A DNA stretch of 60,896 nt from UBA6165 sp044233745 (lineage in GTDB: Bacteria > Bacteroidota > Bacteroidia > Flavobacteriales_D > Crocinitomicaceae), in the NCBI GenBank assembly GCA_044233745.1, contig JBIIJN010000006.1, positions 1-60,896 on the forward strand. Direction: 5' to 3'. A program made the position numbers and the translations under genes. Positions 26,334 to 34,532 of the stretch are shown here, piece by piece (position 1 is the stretch's first letter; each line of letters opens with the position of its first letter). The notes under the pieces were generated by a model. That model did not search any database and was not told the origin of the DNA. It saw only the letters and a program-made list of their open reading frames with translations.

Positions 26334-27062
26334 GTGTCTCTATTAGATATATTTTCATCAGGCAAACTCAACGAGCATGAGAAGCGTATTGCACGTTTCC
26401 TCACTACTATTTTTGGATATAAGCCTGCGAAAATGCACTACTTTGTGGAGGCCCTAACCCATAAATCTTTCACGCACAAAGAAAAAGACAAACACCTCAG
26501 CAATGAACGCCTAGAGTTTTTGGGTGATGCGATCATCGATGCCGCTGTTGCTGAATACGTTTTCTTTAAATTTCCCGAAGAACCTGAAGGTTACCTGACC
26601 AAAGTGAAATCCAAATTGGTGAATCGCAAAACACTTTCTGAGTTAGGCGCTGTATTGGGTATCGAGTCTATTTTGTTATACGATGATTCGCGCCCAATCA
26701 ATTTAGATTCCCTACAAGGAAACGCCTTCGAAGCAATTATCGGAGCGGTTTATTTGGATGGAGGATATCAAAAAGCCAAGAGCTGTTTGTTGGATTCTGT
26801 ATTCCCGCGTTTTCTCGACATCAATCAAGTTTTGGAGGAGGAAATTGACTTCAAAAGTAGATTGATGATTTGGGGTCAGCGCAGTAAAATATTGGTTGAA
26901 TTCAACGTGCTCGATTCCAAACAGGCCGCCGGAGAAGCGGTGCATGTGATGGAAGTACGAATCAACGGAAATGCCTATGGGAGAGGAAAAGCAAGTTCAA
27001 AAAAGGCTGCCGAACAATTGGCTGCTAAGGAAACCTTGGTGCTAATCGGTGAGATAGAATGA
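26334..27062 (+). CDS. rnc: Ribonuclease III
   Basis: This 242-residue double-strand-specific endoribonuclease acts in rRNA and mRNA processing. The signature ERLEFLGDAIID covers residues 58-69, with catalytic Glu/Asp residues there and a later acidic pair in GNAFEAIIGAVYLDGG. A double-stranded RNA-binding domain covers about 170-240 and ends in GKASSKKAAEQLAAKE. The start is GTG at 26334, 5 bases after the fabF stop. The last four bases overlap the next gene (ATGA). Confidence 0.95.
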   Translation: MSLLDIFSSGKLNEHEKRIARFLTTIFGYKPAKMHYFVEALTHKSFTHKEKDKHLSNERLEFLGDAIIDAAVAEYVFFKFPEEPEGYLTKVKSKLVNRKTLSELGAVLGIESILLYDDSRPINLDSLQGNAFEAIIGAVYLDGGYQKAKSCLLDSVFPRFLDINQVLEEEIDFKSRLMIWGQRSKILVEFNVLDSKQAAGEAVHVMEVRINGNAYGRGKASSKKAAEQLAAKETLVLIGEIE

Positions 27063-27487
27063 AACCAAAAAAGCATAATCTTTTGTATGAAGCTGAAATC
27101 GAGTTTGAGGTTTTGGCGATTTGTTCTCCTTTTCCAGATTTCCGACTTATTTGGAACATCAACAAAGCGGCGGAATTGCAATTGGCAAAAGCTGATGATC
27201 CTTTTTTGCTGCACAACAAAAAAGGCGATTTTACCTCAAGCCATTCGAAGTATTACTGGTTCGACCAATCCGATGAAGTGCAATATATGATGCTTAAAAA
27301 TTTTGAGCAAGGCAAACGTCTCGTTCCGGAGTTGGATCAAGTTGATTATTTTCTATTCATTCAAACCGACTACAATTCACCAACTTCAATTATCCTAAAG
27401 AATCTTTCAAGCTGCGAAGCGATTATGGCTGCTTTCGTTGTAGATGTGGATGAACATCCCTTTTTTGGCTTGGTGCAAGAGCTATAG
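27059..27487 (+). CDS. IPExxxVDY family protein
   Basis: This 142-residue protein of unknown function is restricted to Bacteroidota. The name-giving motif appears here as VPELDQVDY at residues 89-97, with Val replacing Ile in the first position. The rest is a compact alpha/beta fold with an FDLRLIWNIN-like stretch near the start (FPDFRLIWNINK). It overlaps the rnc stop by four bases, so translation is probably coupled; pairing with rnc or pyk is common in the phylum. Confidence 0.9.
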   Translation: MKPKKHNLLYEAEIEFEVLAICSPFPDFRLIWNINKAAELQLAKADDPFLLHNKKGDFTSSHSKYYWFDQSDEVQYMMLKNFEQGKRLVPELDQVDYFLFIQTDYNSPTSIILKNLSSCEAIMAAFVVDVDEHPFFGLVQEL

Positions 27488-27645
27488 GCTACTTGTTGGT
27501 TTTTAGCCAAAATCAAATCAATATCAATATCAATTATGTAAATTCTGCTTTACCCCGCATTTCCAATCTCTCCTCAACATCCACCTCCAACATTACCAAA
27601 TCTTTAGGAAATCTGTTCTTGAAACAAAACTTGTGTATTTACGTT

Positions 27646-27653
27646 TACCTTTG
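27646..27653 (+). promoter_or_regulatory. -7 promoter box for pyk
   Basis: TACCTTTG is a perfect TAnnTTTG match, 18 bases before the ATG at 27672, with TTG trinucleotides 12 and 24 bases upstream as possible -33 elements. It also shows that the longer frame from 27633 is not the real start. Confidence 0.65.
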
Positions 27654-27671
27654 CACACAAAATTTTTTTCC

Positions 27672-29090
27672 ATGAGAAAAACCAAAATCATTGCAACGAT
27701 TGGTCCTGCAACTTCATCTAAAGCGGTTTTAAAAGAGATTATTCAGAAAGGCGTTAACATCTGTCGTATCAATTGCTCTCACGGCTCCTACGAGGACCAC
27801 AGAGCGGTTATTGAAAGCATCCGCGAAATCAATGATGAATTAAACACGCACGTTGGAATTTTAGTGGATTTGCAAGGTCCTAAAATTCGAATTCATGAGG
27901 TGGAAAACAACGGCATCGATTTGGTGTCTGGCGAAACGATTTTGATTTCTACGGATAAAGTGCTCGGCACAAAAGAGAAAATTTCTATCAATTACCAAGA
28001 CCTGCCGCGCGATGTGAAACCAGGCGAACATATTTTGCTCGACGATGGTAAATTATTGCTCGAAGTGCTTGCTACCAATGGAAAAAATGAAGTGAAGTGC
28101 AAAGTGGTGCACGGTGGTGTTTTGTCTTCCAAAAAAGGGGTAAACCTCCCGAATTCTGCATTGTCCTTGCCTTCATTGACACCGAAAGATTTAGAAGACT
28201 TAGAGTTTGCCTTGGAGAACAATGCCGATTGGATTGGACTTTCTTTTGTGCGCAATGCTCGTGATATCATTGAATTGAAGCACCATATTTTGCAAGCACA
28301 ATCATCAGCGCGTGTTATAGCAAAAATTGAAAAGCCAGAGGCGCTTACGCAAATTGATGATATCATCGCTGAGTGCGATGCTTTGATGGTGGCCCGCGGT
28401 GATTTGGGTGTTGAAATTCCTTTGGAGCAAGTGCCGGTTATTCAAAAAATGCTCATCAAAAAATGTTTGCTTTCTGCTAAGCCTGTAATCGTGGCTACGC
28501 AAATGATGGAGAGTATGATTACCAGCATTTCTCCAACCAGAGCCGAGGTAAATGACGTGGCGAATGCCGTTTTGGATGGCGCCGATGCCGTGATGCTTTC
28601 TGGAGAAACTTCTGTGGGTAAATTCCCTGGAAAAGTTATTGAAATCATGTGCCAAATTGTTTCCGAAATGGAAAAACAGGAACAGATTTACAACAAAGAA
28701 GAGCTTCCATTAAAAAACCAAGCGCGATTTATTTCGGATTCGATTTGTTTCAATGCTTGCCGATTGTCGCAACGTGTTGAAGCCAAGGCAATTATCACCA
28801 TGACTTTTTCTGGCTACACGGCATATAAGGTTTCATCTCAACGCCCAAAATCACAAATCTTGGTGTTTACGAGCAACAAGAAAATCATGACGCAGTTGAA
28901 TTTGGTTTGGGGCGTGAAGTGCTATTATTACGACCGCACTGTTAGCACCGACCATACCATTGCAGATATCCTTTATTTGTTGAAAAAAGAAGGGCGTGTG
29001 AATACGGGTGACTATGTGATTAATGTGGCTTCTATTCCAATCGAAGAACAAGGAAAATCAAATATGGTTAAGCTAAGTCAAGTCGACTAG
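27672..29090 (+). CDS. pyk: Pyruvate kinase
   Basis: This 472-residue glycolytic enzyme converts phosphoenolpyruvate and ADP to pyruvate and ATP. Motifs are KIIATIGPATSS at the start, NCSHGSYEDH, the metal/substrate loop around VIAKIEKPEAL, MVARGDLGVEIP, and TQMMESMI with PTRAEVNDVANAVLDGADAVMLSGE. The C-terminal regulatory domain covers about 350-472. The ATG at 27672 (MRKTKIIATIGPA) is the standard start and lies just after a promoter box. The 3' end overlaps the convergent transporter gene by 23 bases. Confidence 0.96.
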   Translation: MRKTKIIATIGPATSSKAVLKEIIQKGVNICRINCSHGSYEDHRAVIESIREINDELNTHVGILVDLQGPKIRIHEVENNGIDLVSGETILISTDKVLGTKEKISINYQDLPRDVKPGEHILLDDGKLLLEVLATNGKNEVKCKVVHGGVLSSKKGVNLPNSALSLPSLTPKDLEDLEFALENNADWIGLSFVRNARDIIELKHHILQAQSSARVIAKIEKPEALTQIDDIIAECDALMVARGDLGVEIPLEQVPVIQKMLIKKCLLSAKPVIVATQMMESMITSISPTRAEVNDVANAVLDGADAVMLSGETSVGKFPGKVIEIMCQIVSEMEKQEQIYNKEELPLKNQARFISDSICFNACRLSQRVEAKAIITMTFSGYTAYKVSSQRPKSQILVFTSNKKIMTQLNLVWGVKCYYYDRTVSTDHTIADILYLLKKEGRVNTGDYVINVASIPIEEQGKSNMVKLSQVD

Positions 29091-29973
29091 CTTTGCGCCT
29101 TTGTCTGTTTTTAATGATGCCGTTAGTAACCACGGCAGATACAATGATTGCACTTCCTACGTAAAACAAGGGGTCCATTTTCTCGCTGCCAGGATAAATA
29201 ATTAGGGCTAAAATAATGGTGTAAACAGGCTCTAAATTTATAGTCAGACTTACCGTAAATGCACCGAGGTACTTAGTAGCATTCACAGCAAGAATAAAGG
29301 CGATAGATGTACAAACAATACCCAAAAACAGCAACTTCCAGAATAAGTTGGCATCGATTTTCTCAAAAAGGCTGGTGTTCAGTTCCCCTTGGAAAAGCAA
29401 GAATAGTGTGAGTGTCACAAAGCCGCTTGAAAGCTCTAGAAGAGTGAGTTGAGGTGCTGGCATTTTTTCAACCAATACGGCATTCGATACTGAAAACAGT
29501 GCTGCCAAAAAAGCAGACAACAGACCAATCAGAATGGCTTGAATATTGGCGGATTGCTGCGTGCTGATGAGAAACATGCCGCCAAAAACAACAATGCTCA
29601 ATATCAGATCCAATACATTGAACTTGATTTTTTTAATCAAAGGTTCCAGCCAAGAAACATGCAGTGTCGTGGTAGCCAAGCAGATAATGCCCAGCGAAAT
29701 TGAAGAAAGTTTGATGCTATGGAAAAATGTAATCCAATGCAGCCCCACAAGTATGCCAACAAACATTGTTTTCATCCACAAGTCTTGGCTAATTTTGGTA
29801 AGTTTTTTTTGAATCAAGGGAAAAAGCAATCCAAGTGATATTACAGCAATGCCCAAACGCCACCAAACCATTTCCGTAGCTGATAAAGTGATGGCTTTAC
29901 CCATAATTCCTGTGTAGCCCCAAATGATGACTACAATGTGTATAATGAGGGTGTATTGAATTTTTTTCGACAT
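29068..29973 (-). CDS. EamA/DMT family transporter
   Basis: This 301-residue protein has ten predicted membrane helices as two EamA repeats: residues 8-140 (IWGYTGIMGKAI, WRLGIAVISLGLLFP, GLHWITFFHSIKLSS) and 150-290 (LLSAFLAALFSVSNAVLVEKM, SIAFILAVNATKYLGA, LEPVYTIILALIIYPG). The family exports amino acids, nucleotides or other small metabolites; the substrate cannot be read from sequence. It converges with pyk and overlaps its end by 23 bases. Confidence 0.88.
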   Translation of the reverse strand: MSKKIQYTLIIHIVVIIWGYTGIMGKAITLSATEMVWWRLGIAVISLGLLFPLIQKKLTKISQDLWMKTMFVGILVGLHWITFFHSIKLSSISLGIICLATTTLHVSWLEPLIKKIKFNVLDLILSIVVFGGMFLISTQQSANIQAILIGLLSAFLAALFSVSNAVLVEKMPAPQLTLLELSSGFVTLTLFLLFQGELNTSLFEKIDANLFWKLLFLGIVCTSIAFILAVNATKYLGAFTVSLTINLEPVYTIILALIIYPGSEKMDPLFYVGSAIIVSAVVTNGIIKNRQRRKASRLDLA

Positions 29974-30001
29974 AAAAAAGTCCCGACATTTTTGCCGGGA
30001 C
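29974..30001 (-). terminator. Intrinsic terminator after the coiled-coil protein gene
   Basis: On the minus strand GTCCCGG and CGGGAC form a stem around an A-rich loop, followed by six T residues. It lies about 20 bases after the stop at 30023 and just before the EamA start. Confidence 0.85.
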
Positions 30002-30022
30002 GAAGATAGGTTTATTTCTAAA

Positions 30023-31129
30023 TTATTTTTTCGAGTATTTTCTTTTCAATTTCGCGCGTTTCTCATCCAGTTCTTTTTGTTTGAAATCAAGCTCGGCTTG
30101 TTTGGAAGCAATTTTTGCTTGTTTCGTTTGTGCTTCTTCCACTGGAATTTTACCCTTAGCTATTTGTTCGTCAAGTTTCTTTTGCTCTTTATCCACTTTC
30201 TCTCTGGCGCTATTGATTTTGTTCTGTTGCTTGTCTAATTTTTCATTGGCTTTAGCATAAGCCTGTTCTTGCTTTAATTCTTTGGCTGCCGCTTTATTGG
30301 CTTTTTCAGCGTCCTTTTTTTCCTTTTCGGCAGCCTTTTTAGCCGCTTTTTCAGCTTTTGCCTTTTCTTTCGCTTCTTTTTCAGCTTTTGCTGCCGCTTT
30401 TTTCGCTTCTTTTTCTTTTTTTGCAGCGTCTGCATCCGCTTTTCTCTTTGCTTCGGCAGCTGCTTTGTTAGCGCGCTCTTGTTCTTGCTGTACCTCCAAT
30501 CGTTTCATTTCTTCTTGTCGCTTGCGTTCAGCATCAGCTCTATCCTGGGCTTCTTTTTCGCGAGCCAAGCGTTGTTCTTCAAGCGATTTATCAGTTTGTT
30601 GCGCTTGTTCTGCAGCTTCTTTTCGTCTGCGTTCAGCTTCCTCTCTAGCAGCTTTGGCTTTTTCTTCTGCGGCTTTACGGTCGGCTACCGCTTTTGCACG
30701 TTCGGCCTCTAACTCTCTTACGCGCTCTTCACTTTCTTGATTGATGTTTTCAACGTTATTTTCAACCTGTATAATTTGTAGTCCTTCACCTTTGATCAAA
30801 CCAAATGGGTAATTGCGGTTGTTTACCAACTGAACTCCTTGCAGCTCTTGTGAAATATACCCAGCACTGGATACTCGAATGTTCGTTGGTTCATGTAAAT
30901 AGTTTGCTACTTCTAAACGAACCACGCCTACCTCATTGGTGTTTCCTCGTGCAACAACTTCACCTTTCATAAAAACCTCGACCAAGGCGCCAGCAAATGG
31001 TGTGTTGATGTGGTTCACAGTAACCGTAAAAGAAAGTTTGCCGTGAAAAGGGGTACTTGCCAATGCATTTTGATTGAAAATCTGCACAGCCAAAGCAAGG
31101 CCTACACAAAATGATATTATTGCTTTCAT
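30023..31129 (-). CDS. Exported Lys/Ala/Glu-rich coiled-coil protein with N-terminal carboxypeptidase-regulatory-like domain
   Basis: This 368-residue protein has a signal peptide (residues 1-25). A beta-sandwich of about 80 residues follows (LSFTVTVNHINTPFAGALVE through GYISQELQGVQL), resembling the transthyretin-like CarboxypepD-regulatory fold. About 240 residues of almost uninterrupted charged coiled coil (125-368) come next, with runs of Lys, Ala and Glu and almost no hydrophobic core residues. The composition recalls the TolA stalk or a single alpha-helix rod. A stalk spanning the periplasm is conceivable, but no TonB or TolA C-terminal domain is seen. The C-terminus KRKYSKK is very basic. 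Function is unknown. Confidence 0.85.
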   Translation of the reverse strand: MKAIISFCVGLALAVQIFNQNALASTPFHGKLSFTVTVNHINTPFAGALVEVFMKGEVVARGNTNEVGVVRLEVANYLHEPTNIRVSSAGYISQELQGVQLVNNRNYPFGLIKGEGLQIIQVENNVENINQESEERVRELEAERAKAVADRKAAEEKAKAAREEAERRRKEAAEQAQQTDKSLEEQRLAREKEAQDRADAERKRQEEMKRLEVQQEQERANKAAAEAKRKADADAAKKEKEAKKAAAKAEKEAKEKAKAEKAAKKAAEKEKKDAEKANKAAAKELKQEQAYAKANEKLDKQQNKINSAREKVDKEQKKLDEQIAKGKIPVEEAQTKQAKIASKQAELDFKQKELDEKRAKLKRKYSKK

Positions 31130-31260
31130 ATGTTTTGTTTTTAGTTTTTATTCGTTTTTACAAATGTAAGCTTTTTAGTTTTGTTATTTTGAAAAACAAA
31201 TCTTTGTGTTTTCTAGAATTTTCCAAGATGCTGTGTGCAAGATATTCGTAATTTTAGCCC

Positions 31261-32379
31261 ATGCAATTTTCAGAGGTATTAGGTCAACAAGATTTGAAAT
31301 TCAGACTCCTTCAAGGCGTTAAAAATGGCCGAATTAGTCATGCGCAAATGTGGCTTGGAAAAGCAGGGCATGGCTCGCTTCCCTTGGCATTGGCTTATTG
31401 TCAGTTTCTTTTTTGTGAAAACAGAAAAGAAACGGATAGCTGTGGGGTTTGCGCTTCTTGTCAGAAAGTTCAGAAATTGCAACATCCCGATTTGCATTTT
31501 GCTTTTCCAATTGTGCTTGCCGAGGGCGATATCTCAGATAAATTTTATACGGATTGGCGTACCAAAATATTCGAGAACCCTTATTTTGATTTGAATCAAT
31601 GGACTTTAAGTATTGATGAAAAGGGGCGTAAACCAATTATTGGTAACCAAGAAAGCCAAAATGTCCTCAAGAAACTGCGCCTAAAGTCGTATGAAGGCGC
31701 TTATAAAATCATGCTCATTTGGATGGCTGAGGAAATGAATGAAACGGCGTCGAATAAATTGTTGAAGATTTTAGAGGAGCCGCCGGAAAAAACAATTTTC
31801 TTGCTCTTTGTCGAAAATCCCGATAAGATTTTAACCACCATTTTGTCTCGAACACAATTGATTAAAGTGCCGCCAATCGATCACACCAGTTTATCGTCTA
31901 AGTTAATGGAACAATTTGGTTTGCATTTAACAGATGCTGATTCTGTTGCGTATATGAGCGAGGGCTCATGGATCACAGCCCACGAGTTGGCTGCGTCGGG
32001 GACAAGGAATGTTGCGGTGCGCCAGATGTTTATTGAAGGATTTCGTGCAGCTTACAAAAAGGATGTGATTGCCATGATGAATTGGGCCAACAACCTATCA
32101 AGCCTTTCAAGAGAAGAACAAAAAGGATTTCTTCGCTATGGGCTGCATTTGTTTAGACAAAGTCTTTTGTTTAGTTACACCGACGAAAAACTCATTCGAC
32201 TAAGTCCTGAAGAGCTCGATTTTGTTCGTAGTTTCTCTCGATTTGTTACAGGCAATAATTTTGAGGAATTACACGAATTATTCTCGCAAACGCATTATCA
32301 AGTTGATAGAAATGCCAACCCGAAAATTCTATTCACAGATTTGATTTTTCAAGTGATGAAGTTGATTCACGCGGCATAA
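31261..32379 (+). CDS. holB: DNA polymerase III delta' subunit
   Basis: This 372-residue clamp-loader subunit helps load the beta clamp on DNA. N-terminal AAA+ features are present: FSEVLGQQDLKFRL, SHAQMWLGKAGHGSLPLALA (a degenerate P-loop, as usual for delta'), and a zinc module (CENRKETDSCGVCASCQK). ASNKLLKILEEPPEKTIF follows, with the arginine-finger region ILSRTQLIKVPP. Length is typical of Bacteroidota homologues. The promoter region is shared with the divergent coiled-coil protein. Confidence 0.92.
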   Translation: MQFSEVLGQQDLKFRLLQGVKNGRISHAQMWLGKAGHGSLPLALAYCQFLFCENRKETDSCGVCASCQKVQKLQHPDLHFAFPIVLAEGDISDKFYTDWRTKIFENPYFDLNQWTLSIDEKGRKPIIGNQESQNVLKKLRLKSYEGAYKIMLIWMAEEMNETASNKLLKILEEPPEKTIFLLFVENPDKILTTILSRTQLIKVPPIDHTSLSSKLMEQFGLHLTDADSVAYMSEGSWITAHELAASGTRNVAVRQMFIEGFRAAYKKDVIAMMNWANNLSSLSREEQKGFLRYGLHLFRQSLLFSYTDEKLIRLSPEELDFVRSFSRFVTGNNFEELHELFSQTHYQVDRNANPKILFTDLIFQVMKLIHAA

Positions 32380-32474
32380 TGTGATGATTCCGAGGCTTAA
32401 TTCACGATTTTGTTTTTGTTTATTTAAAATTGTTAGTAACTTTACCGTTCTAAACAAGACAATATTGTAGAACT

Positions 32475-33086
32475 ATGAAAAATTTAATGGTCATTTTGAT
32501 TTCTGGTGGGGTTCTTTTCTCTTGTATTAAGCATGAGGTTATTCCGCCGCCATTACCACAAGTTGATTTGAGTGCTTCGTTTGTAGCAGACACCAATGGG
32601 GTGCAAATTGGATATGTCAAAGGAGTTAATGGTTTTTACGTACAAGCGACCAATTATCGCGAAATCTTATCTTCTCCTCAGCCATCAAACATCAAGTATT
32701 TTAGCGCAATTCAGTCTACAAACCTAACAGACATGTTCAAGGTGAGTATTGGTCGTGATTTGTGGGACGCTGCTAATGGCCCTTTTCCTCCTGTTAGTCA
32801 GTTTAAAGTGTTCTTCGAATCCATGACAAATGTTGCTTTTTCTGACGATGCAGATGCTGGTGTAGTTTTAGAATGGAGAGATTCGAATAACCAACTCTGG
32901 AAAACATCTCAATCTTCAGCTAATCCACAGTCGTTTGTTTTCACATCGCGCGTGCAAGAGTCAGACGAAGAAGGTGATTATGTGCGTTTTACTGCAATTT
33001 TCTCAGCAACGTTCTATTCAACAGACATGTCGCAAACCCGCACCTTAACCAATGGGCAATATACAGGTTATTTCAAAAATAACTAA
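32475..33086 (+). CDS. Lipoprotein of unknown function
   Basis: This 203-residue protein has a lipoprotein signal (MKNLMVILISGGVLFSCIKH, lipid on Cys17) and a proline-rich linker. A predicted all-beta domain follows, rich in Asp, Ser and Thr with alternating hydrophobic strands (FKVSIGRDLW, GVVLEWRDSNNQLW, YVRFTAIFSATFYS). I do not recognise the family. It stands alone between holB and the amidotransferase-like gene. An AT-rich region with TAACTTTA lies just upstream. Confidence 0.75.
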   Translation: MKNLMVILISGGVLFSCIKHEVIPPPLPQVDLSASFVADTNGVQIGYVKGVNGFYVQATNYREILSSPQPSNIKYFSAIQSTNLTDMFKVSIGRDLWDAANGPFPPVSQFKVFFESMTNVAFSDDADAGVVLEWRDSNNQLWKTSQSSANPQSFVFTSRVQESDEEGDYVRFTAIFSATFYSTDMSQTRTLTNGQYTGYFKNN

Positions 33087-33121
33087 AAGTCTTTCAGGGC
33101 GCGCCCTAACAACTTGATGCT

Positions 33122-33799
33122 ATGTCTGCGATTAAAATAGCAATTATTGGTGATTTTAATTTCGCGTACAATGCGCACCATGCAACCAATTTATCACTCG
33201 ACCATTCATCCAATTTTTTGGATGAGGAAATCAATTATTATTGGATTCGACCTTCAGAATTGTTGAGCTTCAAAAAGAATGAACTGCTCGATTATGATGG
33301 CGTATGGCTTGCTCCTGGACCCTATCTCAATGAGTTTTATTTTTCAGGTGCTGTAAAAGAGGTAATCAACTCAAAATTGCCCGCCTTGGTTACAGGTGAA
33401 GGTTTTTACCACGTCATAGATTATTACGTGAAACAGTATAGCCTGAATCCAAGAAATGAAAAGGTGATCAGTGATAATCTTGTTTCTGGCAATCAGTTCG
33501 ATTCTGTGCAGATTGCGCCCGTTGGCAGCTTTGGTATTAAAATTTACAGCACGCACAATTCAATTGAACTTACTTCTACACGATTTTCAGTCTACCCCAA
33601 CTTGGTTGAAGTGTTGCGCGATGATTTTATTTACGTCGATGCAAACGACCAATTTGATGAGGTGCAATTGTTTCGATTGGCCGATCGCTTAGATATTATT
33701 GTTGCCATGTATCTGCCGCAAATTTCATCAACCCGTGATTTGCCCCATCCCATAATAAATGCATTCGTGAGGGCTTGTTTGGAAAAAACTGAAGTCTAG
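33122..33799 (+). CDS. CTP-synthase-like class I amidotransferase homologue with no catalytic triad
   Basis: This 225-residue protein resembles the stand-alone family related to the glutaminase domain of CTP synthase. Matching features are IKIAIIGDFNFAYNAHHATN, DYDGVWLAPGPY, the elbow region LVTGEGFYH and a late LPHPIINAFVRACLEK. In that family the elbow reads GTCGGFQH (or has selenocysteine). Here the nucleophile position is Gly92 (TGEGF, residues 91-95). The HPE dyad is replaced by Leu198-Pro-Gln200 (MYLPQ). All three triad residues are therefore gone, so glutamine hydrolysis is not expected; a binding or structural role is inferred. Located just upstream of the efflux regulator on the same strand. 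Confidence 0.78.
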   Translation: MSAIKIAIIGDFNFAYNAHHATNLSLDHSSNFLDEEINYYWIRPSELLSFKKNELLDYDGVWLAPGPYLNEFYFSGAVKEVINSKLPALVTGEGFYHVIDYYVKQYSLNPRNEKVISDNLVSGNQFDSVQIAPVGSFGIKIYSTHNSIELTSTRFSVYPNLVEVLRDDFIYVDANDQFDEVQLFRLADRLDIIVAMYLPQISSTRDLPHPIINAFVRACLEKTEV

Positions 33800-33853
33800 T
33801 TTTTTATCCGCTTATCCAAGTTTTTTATGCCGCTGTTCGTTATTTTAACCACC

Positions 33854-33881
33854 GGAAACTTTTATATCAAATAAAGTTTCC
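33854..33881 (+). promoter_or_regulatory. Palindromic candidate TetR operator
   Basis: GGAAACTTT (33854-33862) is perfectly mirrored by AAAGTTTCC (33873-33881), making a 28-base palindrome with an AT-rich centre. It ends 18 bases before the -7 box at 33900 and so covers the -33 region of the TetR-efflux promoter. TetR-family repressors often bind palindromes of this size next to their own gene. Confidence 0.65.
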
Positions 33882-33899
33882 AGAATGAAAATATGTGCA

Positions 33900-33907
33900 T
33901 ACTTTTG
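33900..33907 (+). promoter_or_regulatory. -7 promoter box for the TetR-efflux operon
   Basis: TACTTTTG perfectly matches TAnnTTTG. It falls inside the longest reading frame (ATG 33885) and 4 bases before the GTG at 33912, which supports the GTG as the start. Confidence 0.65.
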
Positions 33908-33911
33908 CACC

Positions 33912-34532
33912 GTGGATTTCAAAAAATCAGAAATATTAAATCGTGTAACCCAGGTGATTCTGCGTTATGGCATCAAAAGTGTAACCATGGACGACTTGGC
34001 GCGTGAACTTGCCGTGTCAAAGAAAACCCTGTATGCGCATTTTGGCGATAAGCGTAAAATGATCCAAATGTTGGTTGCCGAGCAAGTAGATTTAGATAAG
34101 TCGTGTTGCGAACTGCACCGGGGCGAATCCAAAAACGCCATCGACGAAATGTTTCGGGTAACTTCCTTTGTTACAGAACGCCTTAAAATTGCCAATGTCA
34201 CTTTTTTTTATGACCTACGCACCAGTTATCCTAAAGCCTTCAAAACGATGGAGGAATACAAGTGGGGCTACATTCAAAAAACCATCGTCGAGAATTTAAA
34301 TCGCGGCATCAAAGAAGGTGTTTATCGCAATGACATGGACGCCAATGTGGTTGCCAAAGTGTACCTTATGAGTGTGGATATGGTTTTTGGCGGACAGGCA
34401 TTTTTGGACTCCCACAAAACACCACACGATTTATTTTTAGAAATTTTTCATTTGCACATGCGCGGCATCGTGAATGAACACGGTCTTCATTTATTAATTG
34501 AACATTTGAATTATGTTAAAGTACAGCAGTAG
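33912..34532 (+). CDS. TetR/AcrR family transcriptional regulator
   Basis: This 206-residue repressor-type protein has an N-terminal DNA-binding helix-turn-helix: KSEILNRVTQVILRYGIKSV, then TMDDLARELAVSKKTLYAHFGDK. An alpha-helical ligand domain follows. The start is taken as GTG 33912 (VDFKKSEIL) because a promoter box lies inside the longer frame from ATG 33885, and the extension (MKICAYFCT) is not typical. The tolC start lies 20 bases inside this gene, so regulator and pump genes are one transcript. The palindrome at 33854-33881 is the likely autoregulatory operator. Confidence 0.9.
   Translation: MDFKKSEILNRVTQVILRYGIKSVTMDDLARELAVSKKTLYAHFGDKRKMIQMLVAEQVDLDKSCCELHRGESKNAIDEMFRVTSFVTERLKIANVTFFYDLRTSYPKAFKTMEEYKWGYIQKTIVENLNRGIKEGVYRNDMDANVVAKVYLMSVDMVFGGQAFLDSHKTPHDLFLEIFHLHMRGIVNEHGLHLLIEHLNYVKVQQ

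Noticed and set aside
30282..30740. Plus-strand Ala/Phe/Ser-rich frame opposite the coiled-coil gene
   Set aside because: It is the mirror image of the Lys/Ala/Glu repeats on the minus strand and not a hydrophobic protein gene.
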